In this document: positions 5,528-6,052 of the stretch, in pieces | Position numbering within the stretch: position 1 is the stretch's first letter | How the letters are laid out: each line of letters opens with the position of its first letter | From: Clostridia bacterium | Lineage (GTDB): Bacteria > Bacillota > Clostridia > Oscillospirales > CAG-272 | Reading direction: 5' to 3' | DNA: 6,052 nt | Assembly: GCA_017451975.1 (NCBI GenBank) | Contig: JAFTNI010000134.1 | Span: forward strand, 1 to 6,052 | Program-made: the position numbers and the translations under genes | Notes under the pieces: generated by a model | Seen by the model: only the letters and a program-made list of their open reading frames with translations | Told to the model about the DNA's origin: nothing | The model's database searches: none

Positions 5528-5995
5528 ATGTGGGAACGTTTCTTTCAACCTACTTATTTTATAATCAATTCAAAATCTTTTATAATAAAAATAACGGGCG
5601 GAAGTGTAAAGATTGCGGATAAAAGCACAAAAAACACCGTGAAGGAATTCAAAGGCTATATATATTTATATACGGGCGACGTTCACCCCGAAGAAACGGA
5701 GTTTTTCGCCTTGGAAAACGGCAAGCACTTTTTCGTATATTCGCTGAAAAGCTTTGAGCTTATCAAAAGAATTACACTTCCCAAAGGTTACTATTCCTCA
5801 GATGTATGCGGATTTTATTCAAACGACGGAGAAGTTATAAATATTCCCGCCGAGCGATACGTATACGAGGATAAAGCAAAAAATTTCGGTCATTATGAAT
5901 ACGTTTTGTGTAAATACAGCACGGATAACTACAGTTTAATAGGAAAAGAGCCTATTCCCGGCAAAGGGCCATACCATTGGTATATGTTTGGGTAA
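5528..5995 (+). CDS. Hypothetical protein with beta-propeller-like repeats
   Basis: This 155-residue soluble protein has no signal peptide or membrane segment, and I cannot name its function. It is rich in aromatic residues and alternating hydrophobic residues. It shows about three beta-blade-like units, near residues 9-43, 44-82 and 95-140. The second unit, with GDVHPEE, FFALENGKHFFVY and SFELIKRI, resembles WD40/YVTN-type blades. Three blades are too few for a closed propeller, so the protein may be a shortened relative, dimerise, or fold differently. Its coding sequence is AT-richer than the threonine genes: a hand count gives 21 G+C of 60 for 5581-5640, against 39 of 60 for 1201-1260. That suggests recent acquisition or weaker selection. 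It lies 67 bases after the ligase-like gene with a hairpin between, so it may be expressed by read-through. Confidence 0.7.
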   Translation: MWERFFQPTYFIINSKSFIIKITGGSVKIADKSTKNTVKEFKGYIYLYTGDVHPEETEFFALENGKHFFVYSLKSFELIKRITLPKGYYSSDVCGFYSNDGEVINIPAERYVYEDKAKNFGHYEYVLCKYSTDNYSLIGKEPIPGKGPYHWYMFG

Positions 5996-6035
5996 AATAA
6001 GTTTATACCATAACGCCAAAACTTTGCCCTATACC

Positions 6036-6052
6036 GCCGCGAGATCCTTCGC
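6036..6052. repeat. Possible left arm of a widespread intergenic palindromic repeat, cut by the window end
   Basis: The last bases, CGAGATCCTTCGC, match from memory the beginning of a palindromic intergenic repeat common in many gut Bacillota and other phyla, which continues with GCTCAGGATGAC in the right arm. Only the left half is visible, so the palindrome cannot be confirmed. Confidence 0.35.

Noticed and set aside
5524..5529. TATAAT before the last gene as a promoter
   Set aside because: It overlaps the ATG itself, and no -35 box is found at proper distance.
5971..6010. ATACCA-T-TGGTAT palindrome and a TGGTATA/TATACCA pairing at the end of the last gene
   Set aside because: The palindrome is within coding sequence. 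The wider pairing has a 19-base loop and no following T-tract, so it is not a convincing terminator.

Overview
The window looks like chromosomal DNA from a member of the Bacillota, most likely an uncultured, gut-type member of the class Clostridia. The evidence is a thrC-thrB-UPF0735 (PheB-like) ACT protein order, a YtqB/MnmM-type methyltransferase, GGAGG-type ribosome binding sites, consensus sigma-A promoters, short intrinsic terminators, and codon use that mixes ATA and CTT with CGC and GGC. The assignment below class level is a guess. All supported genes are on the + strand.

Region 1 (1-3095) is the 3' part of an amino-acid biosynthesis operon. It holds the C-terminal two thirds of threonine synthase (thrC), homoserine kinase (thrB), an ACT-domain protein of the UPF0735/PheB family, a 51-residue two-helix membrane protein that is probably unannotated in most pipelines, and a YtqB/MnmM-family tRNA methyltransferase. 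Spacing is tight (a 4-base overlap, then gaps of 16, 1 and 24 bases), and a strong hairpin plus T-tract closes the unit. The operon promoter and 5' end lie outside the window. ThrB phosphorylates homoserine and ThrC turns the product into threonine. The ACT protein is a plausible amino-acid sensor for the pathway.

Region 2 (3096-3881) is a single-gene unit: a perfect TTGACA-17-TATAAT promoter, a 65-base leader, a 192-residue membrane protein resembling a divergent PAP2-type phosphatase, and its own terminator.

Region 3 (3882-5493) is a second single-gene unit: an extended -10 promoter overlapped by a 17-base palindrome (possible operator), a 477-residue O-antigen ligase/Wzy-like membrane protein, and a 13-bp hairpin. 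No glycosyltransferase or flippase lies beside it. Ligases and polymerases of this type release undecaprenyl diphosphate, a typical PAP2 substrate, so regions 2 and 3 could be linked in cell-surface glycan assembly. That link is inference.

Region 4 (5494-6052) holds an AT-richer gene of unknown function with beta-propeller-like repeats. The last bases look like the left arm of a widespread intergenic palindromic repeat cut by the window edge. I found no CRISPR array, tRNA, rRNA, insertion sequence or phage gene, and no clear novel multi-gene system.
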